Assembly (NCBI RefSeq): GCF_000213555.1
Contig: NZ_GL891979.1
Span: forward strand, 600,885 to 664,884
Length of the DNA stretch: 64,000 bases
Direction of reading: 5' to 3'
Source: Dysgonomonas gadei ATCC BAA-286
GTDB lineage: Bacteria > Bacteroidota > Bacteroidia > Bacteroidales > Dysgonomonadaceae
The position numbers and the translations under genes were made by a program. The notes beneath the pieces were generated by a model, which saw only the letters and a list, made by a program, of their open reading frames with translations, made no database searches and had not been told where the DNA came from. Shown here piece by piece: positions 63,050 through 64,000 of the stretch. Numbering within the stretch: the first letter of the stretch is position 1; each line of letters begins with the position of its first letter.

Positions 63050-64000
63050 ATGAGCAAAATAGCATTAGCTAAAAGTCTTACATATTCTCTTCTATTTATA
63101 CTCTTTCTTTATTCTTGTGAGGAAGGGGGGCATCCTGCAAAACTATTGGAGCAAGCACAGACTAAAATAGAAGATAATCCTTCCGAAGCGCTTCTTCTGC
63201 TCGATTCTATCCGTAATCCTTCGGGTATGGATCAGGACAGCTATATGCGGTATGTTTTACTGCATGTTCAGGCAAAATCTTTGATGCGTAAGGATATAAA
63301 AAGCGATACTTTGGTCTTTGATGCACAAAGGTATTTTGATACTAAAAATGATCCTTATCTGTCGGCTCTCGCACACTATTATACAGCAGGTGTATATCAT
63401 GCGAATAATACTCCCGATAAGGAATTGGAGCATTTTATGCTGGCAGGTCATTACGCCCGTAAAGCCGGTAATAATTTACTCATGGGCAAAAGCCGGCATA
63501 GTATCGGTAACCTGTATTATGAAAAAGGTGTGATGGACAGTGCTATTGTCAACTACAAACAGGCATTGGATTACTATGCGAAGAATGGAGGAATGGAAAC
63601 CTTCAGGCTACAGATAATGAGATTTACAGGTATAGCTTATCAGGCGGAGGGAAAACTGGATAGCGCCTATTATTATTTTGACGAAGGTTTACGTTATTCG
63701 AAAGAACTGAATAATGTTCCGTCTCAGGTGTCTTTCACCCATATGTTGGGGATGCTGTATCGTAAAAAGGGCGATCATCAGAAATCTGCTGACTATCTGA
63801 GAACTGCGCTTGCCGAAACTACCGACCAACAAGAGGCAATAAGGATATGCCTTAGCTTTCTGAAATTATATCATAATCAGAATCAACCGGATTCGGCAAA
63901 ATATTATTCTGACCTGATGAAAGAGCATTTGGCCAAAATAACATATCCGAGAACACTGGAAGACCTTTATAAATCTTTGTCGAGCTACCACGAAGAAAAT
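63050..64000 (+). CDS. TPR membrane-bound regulator (module 2), partial
   Basis: ATG at 63050; open to the window end (317 residues seen). It parallels module 1: lipobox-like LYSC leader, then NPSEALLLLDSIRNPSGMDQ, HYYTAGVYHANNTPDKELEH and TPR repeats. The membrane helix and DNA-binding end lie beyond the window. Confidence 0.85.
   Translation, partial: MSKIALAKSLTYSLLFILFLYSCEEGGHPAKLLEQAQTKIEDNPSEALLLLDSIRNPSGMDQDSYMRYVLLHVQAKSLMRKDIKSDTLVFDAQRYFDTKNDPYLSALAHYYTAGVYHANNTPDKELEHFMLAGHYARKAGNNLLMGKSRHSIGNLYYEKGVMDSAIVNYKQALDYYAKNGGMETFRLQIMRFTGIAYQAEGKLDSAYYYFDEGLRYSKELNNVPSQVSFTHMLGMLYRKKGDHQKSADYLRTALAETTDQQEAIRICLSFLKLYHNQNQPDSAKYYSDLMKEHLAKITYPRTLEDLYKSLSSYHEEN

Noticed and set aside
1..64000. 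CRISPR arrays, insertion sequences and rRNA
   Set aside because: No evenly spaced direct repeats with unique spacers, no intact transposase and no rRNA sequence were seen.

Overview
The window comes from a low-GC member of the Bacteroidales, most likely a Dysgonomonas-like bacterium. This rests on FimA/Mfa1-type fimbrillins, DUF3575/DUF3868 fimbrial accessory proteins, a type IX secretion (T9SS) C-terminal signal, DUF3244 proteins, TPR regulators and promoters with the Bacteroidetes -7 box TAnnTTTG. The genus is an inference; no rRNA or housekeeping marker is present.

Layout. 0.1-5.1 kb: giant T9SS-secreted DUF11 adhesin. 5.4-8.7 kb: CydDC-type heterodimeric ABC exporter. 8.8-11.2 kb: GH95 alpha-L-fucosidase. 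11.7-22.1 kb: a six-gene minus-strand fimbrial operon (DUF3575, DUF3868/OmpA/TPR, major fimbrillin, FimB/Mfa2 anchor, two paralogous tip fimbrillins with FISUMP-like C-termini), with an AraC regulator upstream. 23.5-26.5 kb: O-acetyltransferase with a coupled mini-lipoprotein, a zinc alcohol dehydrogenase and a second AraC regulator. All three promoters share an identically phased double operator. 26.7-28.8 kb: ABC-F protein and tRNA-Arg(UCU). 29.0-36.2 kb: a defence island, with a 1933-residue DUF4011-helicase-nuclease-DUF3320 (Hhe-like) protein tail to tail with a retron-type reverse transcriptase that has an N-terminal membrane anchor and an intact predicted msr-msd RNA upstream. 36.6-42 kb: an ECF sigma factor, integrase and paralogue scars, and a three-gene secreted-protein operon. 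42.9-47.2 kb: a small secreted protein behind a textbook sigma-54 promoter and enhancer palindrome, flanked by a hybrid histidine kinase and an NtrC-type activator. 47.6-54.6 kb: an orphan phage tail module (tail chaperone with a probable -1 frameshift, tape measure, connector-like and large tail proteins) carrying an extra membrane gene. 54.9-56.4 kb: BamE-like and fasciclin-like lipoproteins. 57.9-59.9 kb: two more fimbrillin lipoproteins. 60.3-64.0 kb: a duplicated DUF3244 + TPR-regulator module, the second copy running off the window.

Main discoveries: (1) a retron whose RT carries its own membrane anchor; (2) an AraC regulon read directly from seven operator copies; (3) a hidden -1 reading frame in the tail chaperone at a T9 slippery run; (4) a self-contained sigma-54 circuit whose activator has a non-canonical GAFTGA loop. 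All calls are from sequence reading only; no database search was possible.
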